Assembly: GCA_035560235.1 (NCBI GenBank)
Contig: DATMAG010000057.1
Location: 1 to 58,000, forward strand
Source: DASRDU01 sp035560235
GTDB lineage: Bacteria > Acidobacteriota > Blastocatellia > RBC074
Reading direction: 5' to 3'
DNA: 58,000 nucleotides
In this document: positions 9,670 to 20,570 of the stretch, in pieces
How positions within the stretch are numbered: position 1 is the stretch's first letter
Layout of the letters: every line of letters begins with the position of its first letter
Notes under the pieces: generated by a model
Told to the model about the DNA's origin: nothing
What the model saw: the letters and a program-made list of their open reading frames with translations, nothing else
The model's database searches: none
Program-made: the position numbers and the translations under genes

Positions 9670-10344
9670 GTGAAAATTACCCTCTCAGTCATCTTCACTG
9701 TGCTGATGCTGACAGCAGCCTGGTCACAACAGCCGTCTTCACGGCTCGTCTACGCCGACTTCGAACAGCTCGACAAGAACAATCGTCCGGTCAGCACTCG
9801 CGGCGGCAGGGTGCTGTTTGAAGTAAACTCACAGAACAGCGCCAGCAGACCGAAAATAATCCCGCGACTGCTTGGCCCGCAGGGGCCGCTCACGCAGCGG
9901 CTCGGTTTTGAATTTGAAATCATGCAGCCCAACGCCTGGGCCGAAGCGTCACTGAAAATTGTCGGAATGAAGGACAAGGGCTATCTTGACGACGCCGCGC
10001 ATACGCTGATTGTCAAAGCCGAAGATTGCAGTTCATACAGCCACCTGGCGATGGAAATCGGCGCCGCCGGGGTGTCGCAGGTGCGCGTTCGCCTGCTGAG
10101 CGAAGGCAACGGCGTTGATGCCGGAGGCGCGTTTCCTGAACAGTATCTGGATGTAACCAATGAACTCAAACTCTGCCGCCTGCCGCTCAGCGGCTTCAAA
10201 CAGCCCGTCGGTGACTGGGTGAAAAAGAAAGTGACGACTGAACAGGTCATCAAAAAACTGACTGGCATTCAGATCAGCGTGGTGCAGGTTCCGTCAAAGG
10301 GCTTTGTGGTGGTTGACAACATCGCGTTCGAAAAACAGCCCTGA
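9670..10344 (+). CDS. Secreted beta-sandwich (CIA30/CBM-like) protein
   Basis: The protein is about 224 residues, starting at GTG 9670, which has CGGAGGA 7 bases upstream. The in-frame TTG at 9634 would put extra residues before the signal peptide. The signal peptide (MKITLSVIFTVLMLTAAWSQ) is clear. The mature part, about 200 residues, has the alternating hydrophobic pattern and the AxxSLKI...YSHLAMEI...VRVRLL...LPLSGF...VVDNIAF layout of galactose-binding-like (CIA30/CBM11-type) beta-sandwiches. The closing VVDNIAFE strand is characteristic of that fold. It sits between the receptor and the TPR cluster and could bind sugar in the periplasm. The fold call is moderate and no ligand is known. 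Confidence 0.55.
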   Translation: MKITLSVIFTVLMLTAAWSQQPSSRLVYADFEQLDKNNRPVSTRGGRVLFEVNSQNSASRPKIIPRLLGPQGPLTQRLGFEFEIMQPNAWAEASLKIVGMKDKGYLDDAAHTLIVKAEDCSSYSHLAMEIGAAGVSQVRVRLLSEGNGVDAGGAFPEQYLDVTNELKLCRLPLSGFKQPVGDWVKKKVTTEQVIKKLTGIQISVVQVPSKGFVVVDNIAFEKQP

Positions 10345-10386
10345 CCTGCGGCAGCCCGGTGCCAGATCAATCGTCCGGCGCCGGAC

Positions 10387-10415
10387 TGGAGCCTGCCGAA
10401 CGGCGATGTTATACT
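10387..10415 (+). promoter_or_regulatory. Candidate promoter of the TPR/cytochrome operon
   Basis: An extended -10 box, TGTTATACT (TATACT at 10410-10415), lies 61 bases before the ATG of the first TPR gene. The best -35 is a weak TGGAGC (10387-10392) at a 17-base spacing. Confidence 0.35.
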
Positions 10416-10475
10416 TTTGCCGTCCGTTTCACTGCCTGTTATCAGCAACCTTGCTGAGTTTTTCTGCGGTTATCT

Positions 10476-11639
10476 ATGCTCGTCAGCCTTGCCTTTATTT
10501 TTTTACTGACGCCTGCTCCCGTACAGGACCGCGACACGGTGCGGCAATCCGAAGCGCACTTCGAGCGCGGCGTTGCGTTGCAGCAGCGCGGCGATTATCA
10601 GGGCGCGCGTGAAGCCTATGAAGCGGCGCTGAAGCTGATTCCCCGCCGCGTTGATGCGCTCTCGAATCTGGGCGTCGTGTACGCCCGCCTAGGGCAGTAC
10701 GAAGCGGCCATCAGTAATTACAAGGCCGCGCTTGCCATTGATCCGGCTGAACACGGCATTCGCCTCAATCTTGGCATCGCTTATTTCCAGATTGATCAGT
10801 TCAGCCAGGCCGAGGCTGAACTGGCCAGAGTCGTCCGGGCCATCCCCGATAATCAGCAGGCCCACTTTCTGCACGGCCTGTGCCTGTTTCAGATCGGAAA
10901 GCTGAAGGAAGCCATTGCCGAACTTGAACCGCTCTACCAGGCGCAGCCCGGCGATCTGTCAATCGCCTATGCGCTGGCCAACGCTTACATTCAGGACGAA
11001 CAGATCGCCAGAGGCCAGGTGCTGGTGGACAAGGTTTTCAAAAATCTCAATTCGGCTGAATCGCACCTCATCATTGGGACTTTCAACCTGGCGCTGAAAC
11101 AGCTTCAGCCCGCCTTTGAGGAACTCCGGCAGGCCGCACAGCTCAATCCGAAGCTGCCCACGCTGCATTCACAGCTTGGCCTGGTCTACCTGCTGACGGG
11201 CAACCGCGAAAAGGCGATTGAAGAGTTTCGTCAGGAGCTGCAGATCAATCCGCGTGATTTCAACGCCAACACGCGGCTTGGCTGGCTGCTGCGCGAAGAT
11301 GGCAAACTGGACGAGGCGGCAACGTTGCTCAGGCGCGGCCTTGATCTGCGCCCCGATGATCCCGGCCCGCTCTTTCAACTGGCGCAGCTTCTTCAGGCAC
11401 AGGGCAAAACCGAAGAAGCCGCGGCGCTGCTCGAAAAGGTAACGAGGATTCTGCCTGATTACAGCCCGGCGCACGTGCTGCTGGCGCGGCTTTATTTCAA
11501 GCTCAAACGCGTTGATGATGCCCGGCGCGAGCAGGCTGTCATTGAAAGGCTGACCATCGAGCAGCAGAAAAAACAGCCGACCGCCGACAAGAATCCGCTG
11601 CTGCGCGATCCCTTTGACCGTGTGATTCCGAAACCATGA
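10476..11639 (+). CDS. TPR-repeat periplasmic protein
   Basis: This 387-residue protein is made almost entirely of tetratricopeptide repeats, about ten units from residue 25 to 355. The canonical pattern of W/L-G-Y-A-F-A-P positions is clear, for example ALSNLGVVYARLGQYEAAIS and HSQLGLVYLLTGNREKAIEE. A short hydrophobic N-terminus (MLVSLAFIFLLTPAPVQ) looks like a signal peptide. TPR arrays mediate protein-protein contacts, so it probably scaffolds the neighbouring envelope proteins. Its stop overlaps the start of the multiheme cytochrome gene (ATGA), which indicates tight co-expression. The ribosome-binding site is weak. The fold is certain; the partner is inferred from the cluster. Confidence 0.85.
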   Translation: MLVSLAFIFLLTPAPVQDRDTVRQSEAHFERGVALQQRGDYQGAREAYEAALKLIPRRVDALSNLGVVYARLGQYEAAISNYKAALAIDPAEHGIRLNLGIAYFQIDQFSQAEAELARVVRAIPDNQQAHFLHGLCLFQIGKLKEAIAELEPLYQAQPGDLSIAYALANAYIQDEQIARGQVLVDKVFKNLNSAESHLIIGTFNLALKQLQPAFEELRQAAQLNPKLPTLHSQLGLVYLLTGNREKAIEEFRQELQINPRDFNANTRLGWLLREDGKLDEAATLLRRGLDLRPDDPGPLFQLAQLLQAQGKTEEAAALLEKVTRILPDYSPAHVLLARLYFKLKRVDDARREQAVIERLTIEQQKKQPTADKNPLLRDPFDRVIPKP

Positions 11640-12799
11640 AATCGCAAGTCCGACACAAGGTCATTTCGCTGGTCGTCATTGCCGCTTTCCTGCTGGTGGC
11701 GCTGCTGGCTGGCGCATCCGCCCCGCACGCGCAGGATCAACCGGCAGCGCCGCCGGGCCGGAAGTTCTGGCGTCCGACCTTCGTTCCGGTCGGCACTGAA
11801 TTTGTCGGCTCGCAGGCGTGCAGCGAATGTCACAAGAGCCGCCTCAGTTCTCAGTTGCAGAGTTCGATGGGCCTGGCAATGGAACCGGCGGCCACAGCCA
11901 GAATTCTGATTGCCAATCCGCAGCTTCAGTTCCGGCTGGGCAAATACACCTGGGAAATCGTGCGCCAGGGCGATCAGAGCCTTTATTCAGTCAGCGACGG
12001 CAACGATAAGATCACGGTTCCGGTGCGCTATGCCTTTGGCCAGGGCAAGGCCGGTCAGACTTACGTCCTCGAATATAAAGGTGACTTTTACGAAAGCCGC
12101 CTGAGTTTTTACAATGAAATCAGCGGCCTTGATATCACGCTTGGCATGCCGCGCGCAGAACCCGATTCGCTGCTGGCGGCGCTTGGCAGGCCGATGTCGA
12201 AGGATGAAACGCTGCAATGCTTTTCGTGCCACACGACCGGCGCGGTCATCGGCACAAAGCTGCATCTGGATAAAATGATGCCGGGCATCGGGTGCGAATC
12301 CTGCCACGGGCCGGGCGGCGAACACGTCGCAGCGAGCCGGGCCGGGCAACCCAACAAGGACAAAATTTTCAACCCTGCCCGCCTGAACGCTGACGACATG
12401 GCTCAGGAATTCTGCGGCGCCTGTCATCGCAGCGCCGAGGATATTCTGTCCAAACCCAGTCTTTACGGCCTCAACAACGTGCGCTTTCAGCCGTATCGCA
12501 TCTTCAACAGCAAATGCTATTCGGATGATCGCCGCATCAGTTGCACGGCCTGTCACAATGTTCACGAACCGGGCACCCGGACTGAAGCATATTACGATTC
12601 CAGATGCCTGGCCTGTCACCAGTCATCAGCCAAGACGACTGCGCCCGTCACCGGGCAGCGCACGGCTCCGGCCTGCCGGGTTGATTCAAAACACTGCGCG
12701 TCCTGCCATATGCCGAAAGTTGATCTGCCCGGCTCACATTTCAAATTCACCGATCACCGCATTCGGATTGCCAGAGAAGGCGCTCCCTATCCGTTCTGA
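11636..12799 (+). CDS. Heptaheme periplasmic cytochrome c
   Basis: This 387-residue exported protein has seven CXXCH heme-binding motifs, at about residues 62, 195, 220, 260, 303, 324 and 354 (CSECH, CFSCH, CESCH, CGACH, CTACH, CLACH, CASCH). The signal peptide covers residues 1-32. A heme-free stretch of about 130 residues separates the first motif from the second, and the other six are packed in the C-terminal half. The sequence FTDHRIRI near the end is shared with cytochrome c554/c552-type families. It likely shuttles electrons in the periplasm. Both immediate neighbours are TPR proteins, one overlapping by 4 bases, so it may work as part of a complex rather than as a free carrier. The electron donor and acceptor cannot be read from the sequence. 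Confidence 0.88.
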   Translation: MKSQVRHKVISLVVIAAFLLVALLAGASAPHAQDQPAAPPGRKFWRPTFVPVGTEFVGSQACSECHKSRLSSQLQSSMGLAMEPAATARILIANPQLQFRLGKYTWEIVRQGDQSLYSVSDGNDKITVPVRYAFGQGKAGQTYVLEYKGDFYESRLSFYNEISGLDITLGMPRAEPDSLLAALGRPMSKDETLQCFSCHTTGAVIGTKLHLDKMMPGIGCESCHGPGGEHVAASRAGQPNKDKIFNPARLNADDMAQEFCGACHRSAEDILSKPSLYGLNNVRFQPYRIFNSKCYSDDRRISCTACHNVHEPGTRTEAYYDSRCLACHQSSAKTTAPVTGQRTAPACRVDSKHCASCHMPKVDLPGSHFKFTDHRIRIAREGAPYPF

Positions 12800-12822
12800 G
12801 CTTCATCGTGAAAGAGGTTGCA

Positions 12823-14052
12823 GTGAAAGATTCATTGATTGCCCGCATTGTATTGATTCCCTGCCTGGCCATCCTGCTGACCGCGACGAGCGCCGCGCAG
12901 CAACGCCGCACCAGACCGGCCACGAAGCCTGCGGCTGCGTCACAGAATTCTGAGCAGTTGAAAACTGAAGCCGACCTCGCGCGCGAAGCCGGAAAGCTCG
13001 AAGATGCCATTTCACTCTATCGCCGCGCCGTCGCCGCGCAGCCGAAGTGGGTCGAAGGCTGGTGGTATCTGGCCACGCTGCTTTATGACCGCGACCAGTA
13101 CGGTGAAGCCGCCCGCGCTTTTCGCCAGGCGACACTGTTGCAGCCGAACGCCGGAGCGCCGCTCGTGATGCTGGGGCTGTGCGAATTCAGGCTCAGCGAT
13201 TATGACAACGCGCTGAAGCATATCCGGCAGGGTCGTCAGCTTGGACTGCGCGACAATCAGGAACTGAACCGCGTGATGCGTTATCACGAAGGCGTGCTGC
13301 TGCTGCTCAAGGGCGATTTTGAAACGGCGCAGAATGTCTTCAGGGCGCTCAGCTATGACAACGTCAATCACGAAGACCTGCTGATTGCGCACGGGCTGGC
13401 CAGTCTGCGCCTGCCGATGCTGCCCTCGCAGGTGCCTCAGAATTACCGCGACCGCGACCTGATTCGCCGCACCGGACTCGCGGAACACCAGTCGGCGCAA
13501 CTGAACGCTTCAGACGCGCAGCACGAATTTGAAAGACTGATCGCCGATTACCCGAAAGCGCCCAACCTCAATTATGCGCTCGGTCAGTTCCTGCTTCGTC
13601 AGCGCAATGACGAAGGCGCGCTGGCCGCCTTTCAGCGCGAAATTGAAAACTCGCCCAGCCACGCGCTGGCCCGGTTGCAGATCGCCTACATCAGATTGCG
13701 CAACAAGGAAGCCGAAGCGGGCTTGAAGCTGACTGAGGAAGCCATCAAGCTGCACCCGCGCCTGCCGCTTGGTCATTACATTCTGGGCCGGATTCTTTAC
13801 GACACGGGTGAGAATGCCAGAGCCATTGAGGAACTCGAAACCGCGCGGCGACTGGCCCCGAATGAACCGCGCGTTCATTTCGCGCTCTCACGCGCTTACG
13901 CCAAAGCCGGACGCAAGGCCGAAGCCGAACAGGCCCGCGAAACCTTTGCCCGCCTCAACAAACAGGCCGAACAATCGGCTGCTCAGGGCGTCGCGCGCGG
14001 CGAAGCCATTGATGAAAACAGCGAGAAACCCAAACCCGATCCGCCGAAATAA
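12823..14052 (+). CDS. Second TPR-repeat exported protein
   Basis: This protein of about 409 residues is the third gene of the cluster. GTG 12823 is preferred because AGAGGTT lies 4-10 bases upstream and the signal peptide (MKDSLIARIVLIPCLAILLT) then begins directly; GTG 12808 is also in frame. TPR units run from about residue 35 to 385, with a less regular centre (about 150-220). The C-terminus is charged and disordered-looking (EKPKPDPPK). It starts 23 bases after the cytochrome stop and is convergent with the CRTAC-like gene at 14139. Two TPR proteins flanking a multiheme cytochrome suggest a scaffolded periplasmic assembly. No enzymatic motif is visible. Confidence 0.85.
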   Translation: MKDSLIARIVLIPCLAILLTATSAAQQRRTRPATKPAAASQNSEQLKTEADLAREAGKLEDAISLYRRAVAAQPKWVEGWWYLATLLYDRDQYGEAARAFRQATLLQPNAGAPLVMLGLCEFRLSDYDNALKHIRQGRQLGLRDNQELNRVMRYHEGVLLLLKGDFETAQNVFRALSYDNVNHEDLLIAHGLASLRLPMLPSQVPQNYRDRDLIRRTGLAEHQSAQLNASDAQHEFERLIADYPKAPNLNYALGQFLLRQRNDEGALAAFQREIENSPSHALARLQIAYIRLRNKEAEAGLKLTEEAIKLHPRLPLGHYILGRILYDTGENARAIEELETARRLAPNEPRVHFALSRAYAKAGRKAEAEQARETFARLNKQAEQSAAQGVARGEAIDENSEKPKPDPPK

Positions 14053-14138
14053 TCAGCCGCAAAACGAGAAGACCGCAGCAGACAAAAATAACGAAATGCA
14101 CCAGCAGTCTGCCTGACCTGAGTTTTCCGTGTGTTCTG

Positions 14139-16439
14139 TTATTTCCGTCTGTTCCGTACTTTCTCTTCTGTCTTCGCGGCAGCACCGAGAGCAAATGATT
14201 TCAGCGGCCGCACGCGATAATTCGCTTCGCCTTCCTTCAGTTCAATAAACTGATTGACGCTGACCTTGCGAAAGGTCTGCTGAGTTTTGCTTGCGGGCCA
14301 GACCACTTCGAGCGTTTCAATCTGCCCGGCCCGGCCAAGCCCGATTTCCTGCGTGAGTGATGAAGCGCCGAATGAGCCGCCGCTGCTGACTTCACGATAA
14401 CGCAACGACTTTGCGCCGTTTGCTTCAGCCAGCGTGATTCTGATCTTTGCGCCAATCGCGGCCCGGTTGGTTTTCGTCCCTGTCAGCCTGATTGAAATCC
14501 AGTTGTTGGCGTGGCCCGGGTTGGCAAACAGCGCCTTGTTGTAAGCATCGCCCGGCAGAAAGCCGCCGATGTTGACGTAAAGATCCTGACTGCCGTCGTT
14601 GTTGATGTCACCGAAAGCGACACCGTGACCTTTCTGCAAATGGCCCGTGCCGGTGGCTGCGGTGACATCAGTGAAGCTTCTGCCGCCGCGATTGTGAAAC
14701 ATGACATTCGGCATCAGCGCTGCATACGAGGGCGCGCCTGTGCCGAGATAAAAATCCGGGAAGCCGTCATTGTCGAGATCACCGAAATTCGCGCCCATCG
14801 TCGGCACGACACGATTCAGCCCGACCTCCTTTGTCACATCCTGAAAGCCGCCTTTGCCATCGTTGCGATAGAGTTTCATCGTTTCAGCCTGCGGTGGCAG
14901 GTTCAGAAATCCGCGCGCGACTTCAGTCACCGAAGGTACAAAGCTCGCCACAAACAGATCAGGCCAGCCGTCATTGTCGTAATCAAAAAACCAGGTCGGG
15001 AAGCTCATCACCGGCTTTTCAACGTGAAGCTGCCGGGCCATTTCAGTAAAGGTGCCGTCGCCGTTGTTGCGATAAAAAAAGTTCTCGCCGCCGTAATTCG
15101 AGACATACAGATCAGCATCGCCGTCGTTGTCGTAATCACTCCACGCTGCGCCTTTGGTAAAGGCCGTGCGACCGACCCCGGCCTTTTGCGTCACGTCCTC
15201 AAAGGTGCCGTCGCCGCGATTGCGAAACAACTGGCTCGGCGTTTCTTCGTGACCGATGAACACATCCAGCCAGCCATCGTTATCAAAATCGGCCCACGCG
15301 GCTGAATGCGTGCGATGCGCGCCGCTCAGGAGTCCGCTTTGCGCGGTCACATCAGTAAAAGTGCCGTCGCCATTGTTGCGCAGCAGCGAATTACGCATCG
15401 GAAATTCCCAGCCTCCGCGCATCACGAAAATATCGAGCCAGCCGTCGTTGTTGTAATCGGTCTGCACACAGTTGATGCCGCCGAGCTGATCAGCCAGTCC
15501 GGACTGCTTTGTGCGCTCACCGAATGTGCCATCGCCGTTGTTGTGAAACAGGCGCAGTGAATCGCACGCGCTGACGCTTGAAATCACCACATCGGCCCAG
15601 CCGTCATTATCGAAATCATCAACAATCGCGCCGCCCGCATCGCTGACTGGATCAATGCCGAGCGAGGCCGCAACATCAGTGAATTTCGCCATTCGGTCCT
15701 TTGAAGCCAGAGCTGCAGGCGGAATCAGAAACGCGGCTGGCACGGCCTGCGGGTATTTGCCGAGCGCCTGGTAAGCCAGGTTCAGCAGCCAGCGCACCTC
15801 CAGGTTGTCAGGCCGCTGCGCCAGATGCTTCCTGAAATATTCGATGGCCCTTTCGGCTCCGGCGGGATGATGATGCTGCGCCGCGCGGCTCAGCGGAAAG
15901 ATGCAGGTTTCGGCGTTGTGATTGTGAACGCAGTTTTCCAGTTCGCCACTCCGCAGCCACGCCACGCCGAGAATCTCCTCCATAAAAATTTTGTCTTCAG
16001 CATATTCAGGATGCTGCGGCAGGCTCGCGGTAAGCAGTTCATAGGCGGCTTCAAAGTGTTCGATGGCCTTTGCCATCTCGCCGCGATAAGAGGCCAGTTG
16101 TCCCAGTTCATTGTGCAGCCGCACCATCTGAAGCACGTACTGTCGGCGGTCAGCAGCCTGAGCCAGCGAATTCAGATAACCTTCGGCTGAAACGATGGCG
16201 CGCCGCTCAGCCTCGTTTTTGGCGTTGCAGATGGCGCGCAGATCAAGCGGGTCAGGCGGTGTGAAGAAGCGGCTGAGTTCGATGCGGCCTGAAACTTCCA
16301 GGACAATCTGATAATCGCCCGCGCCGGGCGGGCGGCGATTCCAGCTTTGATCCTGCGGCGCGTTCTGACTGCCTTGCGGCAGGCCCGTGCCAAACAGCAG
16401 GAAAAGCAGCAGCGACAGCGACAGCAGCACTGTTTTCAT
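14139..16439 (-). CDS. Secreted FG-GAP/ASPIC-UnbV (CRTAC-like) protein with TPR-like N-terminus
   Basis: This is a protein of about 766 residues. ATG 16439 begins a good signal peptide (MKTVLLSLSLLLFLLFGTGL); the open frame continues upstream to 16514 inside the preceding gene and is not needed. After the signal comes a helical TPR-like part (about 50-215). Seven FG-GAP/VCBS calcium-binding repeats follow (DFDNDGWADV, DYNNDGWLDI, DYDNDGDADL and similar), then a C-terminal ASPIC/UnbV domain (about 670-750). The family is expected to form an extracellular beta-propeller. Its start is one base from the stop of the VWFA gene, so the two are translationally coupled. The exact role of this family in bacteria is not established. 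Confidence 0.86.
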   Translation of the reverse strand: MKTVLLSLSLLLFLLFGTGLPQGSQNAPQDQSWNRRPPGAGDYQIVLEVSGRIELSRFFTPPDPLDLRAICNAKNEAERRAIVSAEGYLNSLAQAADRRQYVLQMVRLHNELGQLASYRGEMAKAIEHFEAAYELLTASLPQHPEYAEDKIFMEEILGVAWLRSGELENCVHNHNAETCIFPLSRAAQHHHPAGAERAIEYFRKHLAQRPDNLEVRWLLNLAYQALGKYPQAVPAAFLIPPAALASKDRMAKFTDVAASLGIDPVSDAGGAIVDDFDNDGWADVVISSVSACDSLRLFHNNGDGTFGERTKQSGLADQLGGINCVQTDYNNDGWLDIFVMRGGWEFPMRNSLLRNNGDGTFTDVTAQSGLLSGAHRTHSAAWADFDNDGWLDVFIGHEETPSQLFRNRGDGTFEDVTQKAGVGRTAFTKGAAWSDYDNDGDADLYVSNYGGENFFYRNNGDGTFTEMARQLHVEKPVMSFPTWFFDYDNDGWPDLFVASFVPSVTEVARGFLNLPPQAETMKLYRNDGKGGFQDVTKEVGLNRVVPTMGANFGDLDNDGFPDFYLGTGAPSYAALMPNVMFHNRGGRSFTDVTAATGTGHLQKGHGVAFGDINNDGSQDLYVNIGGFLPGDAYNKALFANPGHANNWISIRLTGTKTNRAAIGAKIRITLAEANGAKSLRYREVSSGGSFGASSLTQEIGLGRAGQIETLEVVWPASKTQQTFRKVSVNQFIELKEGEANYRVRPLKSFALGAAAKTEEKVRNRRK

Positions 16440-16440
16440 C

Positions 16441-18645
16441 TCATGGCTCAAGTGTGAAGGCCGCCGAGCGGCTGACGGTGCCTTTGGCATCGCTGACTGA
16501 AATCCTGAGTTCATAGCTGCCCGGACTGAGGCTCTCGAGCGGCAGCGCGCTCGCGTACTGAATGCGTCCCTGCTTGTCAGGCGCGGTCAGTTTGAGCGCC
16601 ACACTGGCCAGCGCCTTGCTGCCCTGCCAGACCTCAAGCGTCAGCTTCGGAATCTCCGGGGTTCCCTTTGCCGGATAGACGTTGAAATAAAAGCCCATCT
16701 GCTTTGCCGATTTATGTACCGGCTCACCCAGGTTCGGGTAAACGAGCAACTGATCAGCCACTACAAACGGGCTGTCCATCTTCTCCTTAAGTTGTTCGGC
16801 GCGCTGAATGATTGAAACACTACTCAGGCGCAGCCGGGTTTCATCGGCGTCAGGAACTTCGACTTTCGTTCTGCTGACTGAAGCCTTGTTATTGAGGGCA
16901 TCGTAAGCAACCGCTTCAATTTCATATTTGCCGGGCGGCAGTTTCGTTTCGCGGTAGAAAAGAATCTTTCCCTTTTTTGTCGCGTCCAGCGATTTGAGCG
17001 CGCCGACCAGCACGTAATGATAGCTGAGCTTGTCCACGACCTGTTTTGCCTGATCGCGGATCAGCGCCACGATGCTGAAATCGGTGCTGTAGATTTTCTT
17101 CTCTCTGTCCTCGGCAAAGGTGAAGGCGCTGGCCGGGACCTCGACTTCAATGGCAGTGCGTCCGATCTGCCCGGCTTCAGGAAAATTCAGGCTGCCAGAG
17201 AGCAGTGGAAAATCCCTCGGCGGATTCGGGCGATTGAGCGCGGCAAGCGGCAGGGCTTCGTAATAAAAGAGCGGCGAAGAGCCGGTCGGCGTGACGGCGT
17301 AATACCCCTTGCGCGACTGAATCTCGACATCCGACCTTCTGACTTTGACGGTGATGTTTCTGAACTTCCCGTCATAATTCTGATTGGTCGGCGCGTAAGT
17401 CAGCAGGTAATAGGTGTTCAGTTCCTCATCAATCTCCTTGAGCTTCGGCGCAATTTTGTTGGTGTCGCCAATGAACTGTCCGCCTGTTTCAGTGGCAAGC
17501 TGCGTCAGCCCGCTTTGCGGGTCGTATTTGAGCAGGTCTTCGTTGCGTTCGAGCCCGGCAGTCAGCGGGCCGGGCGTGTTCATCGCGCGATCCAGCGTGT
17601 CCATGCGCGTGCGCGAACGCCGTTCGATTTCATCGCGGGTGCTTTTCAGCGTGCTTTCAGTGCGCAATCCCGCCGCGTCAATCGCATAAACACTCACATT
17701 GGCGCGATTGGCCGAGTTGATGACCGAGCGAAAATGCTGCTGCACGTTGGGCGGCAGCGCCATCCCTTCAGAAAAGAAGATCACAGCCTTGCGGCCCGGC
17801 AGGCGGCGCATTGAATTGACAATGGCGAGCAGGCCGTTGGTGGTGGCATAGCCCTGCTGATCGCGTTGCAGCACCTCGAAGGTTTCAGCCGTGCGCTGCT
17901 GCATCTCGGCAAACTGCTGATCAACGCTGGCCGCACCTGCCGCACTGCCTGCCGCACCGGCGGCGGCACCATTGCCTGCGGCTCCGGCTGACTGCGCGGC
18001 GTTTTCAGCCGCAACAAGGGCGGCGGCGCGCTGCCCGGCGCTTTCGGCGCTGCCCGGCGCGACCTGCGCAGCCTCAAACGATGAAGATGCCAGCGAACCT
18101 GCGCGCTCAACCGCTCGCTTCACCAGTGCAATGTCGGTTGTGTAATTCTGAAGAGTGTTGAGTGAAAGGTTGATGGCAAAGACGCCGACGAAACTGCTGA
18201 GGTTCGCGTTCTCACCAACATAGCTGAGCGCCGCATCCATGGCCCGCTTGCGCGCATCGGTCGAAAGCCGGTCAAAGACCAGCGCAACCACGCTGACGCC
18301 CACATCCGGGTCAGCTTTCTTGTCAGCAGCGACTGTTCTGTCAGTAGTCGGAGCGGCTGTTGTTTCAGTCTCCTTCCCGCTGTGGCCTGAACTGCGCGTC
18401 ACCAGCCGGAATGATTCAATCGGCTGCCGAACGCCATCTTCCAGCACTTCAAAATCATCGCGCTTCAGGTCAGCCACCGCGCGGCCTCTTTTATCTCTGA
18501 CGATGACATCAAGCTGCACTTCGGTTGAACTGATCCGCAATCTTTCATCCTGCTGAAAGCCCGCCAGGGGCGTCCGGCTGAAGACCGGCAGCAGCGGCGA
18601 GACAATCAGAATGACAGCCAGCAGCAACGCAATCTGAAAACGCAT
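16441..18645 (-). CDS. VWFA-related Acidobacterial domain protein
   Basis: This protein of about 734 residues starts at ATG 18645, which begins the signal peptide MRFQIALLLAVILIVSPLLP; the open frame extends to 18843 but the extra residues are not secretory. The N-terminal beta domain (VQLDVIVRDKRGRAVADLKRDDFEVLEDG) and the following von Willebrand A domain are typical of the family widespread in Acidobacteria. The metal site is the variant VFDRLST rather than canonical DxSxS. An Ala/Gly-rich insert of about 50 residues (about 190-240) interrupts the A domain. Further C-terminal beta domains follow. It is coupled to the CRTAC-like gene downstream and divergent from another. Likely a secreted adhesive or scaffolding protein; its ligand is unknown. 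Confidence 0.87.
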   Translation of the reverse strand: MRFQIALLLAVILIVSPLLPVFSRTPLAGFQQDERLRISSTEVQLDVIVRDKRGRAVADLKRDDFEVLEDGVRQPIESFRLVTRSSGHSGKETETTAAPTTDRTVAADKKADPDVGVSVVALVFDRLSTDARKRAMDAALSYVGENANLSSFVGVFAINLSLNTLQNYTTDIALVKRAVERAGSLASSSFEAAQVAPGSAESAGQRAAALVAAENAAQSAGAAGNGAAAGAAGSAAGAASVDQQFAEMQQRTAETFEVLQRDQQGYATTNGLLAIVNSMRRLPGRKAVIFFSEGMALPPNVQQHFRSVINSANRANVSVYAIDAAGLRTESTLKSTRDEIERRSRTRMDTLDRAMNTPGPLTAGLERNEDLLKYDPQSGLTQLATETGGQFIGDTNKIAPKLKEIDEELNTYYLLTYAPTNQNYDGKFRNITVKVRRSDVEIQSRKGYYAVTPTGSSPLFYYEALPLAALNRPNPPRDFPLLSGSLNFPEAGQIGRTAIEVEVPASAFTFAEDREKKIYSTDFSIVALIRDQAKQVVDKLSYHYVLVGALKSLDATKKGKILFYRETKLPPGKYEIEAVAYDALNNKASVSRTKVEVPDADETRLRLSSVSIIQRAEQLKEKMDSPFVVADQLLVYPNLGEPVHKSAKQMGFYFNVYPAKGTPEIPKLTLEVWQGSKALASVALKLTAPDKQGRIQYASALPLESLSPGSYELRISVSDAKGTVSRSAAFTLEP

Positions 18646-18741
18646 ATCTGGAAATCTCCGTTGAATATGGCGCCGGAATCGGCACAGATTATGGGATGAC
18701 GACAGCGCTATGATATGCAATCCGGGCAGCATTGTCATTGC

Positions 18742-18770
18742 TTGCGGGGCCTTTCCTGCCGCTGTATATT
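18742..18770 (+). promoter_or_regulatory. Candidate promoter of second CRTAC-like gene
   Basis: TTGCGG (18742-18747) and TATATT (18765-18770) are separated by exactly 17 bases, 71 bases before ATG 18842, in the divergent region between the VWFA and CRTAC-like genes. Confidence 0.45.
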
Positions 18771-18841
18771 GGCTGTGGATTTCAACCTGTCCTGTCCGGT
18801 TGGCAGTTATCAGTGAATCTCTCAGGCAGTATTTGCGACCC

Positions 18842-20545
<1,704 letters not shown>

Positions 20546-20570
20546 AAACACCACGAGGAGAACCCGAACA

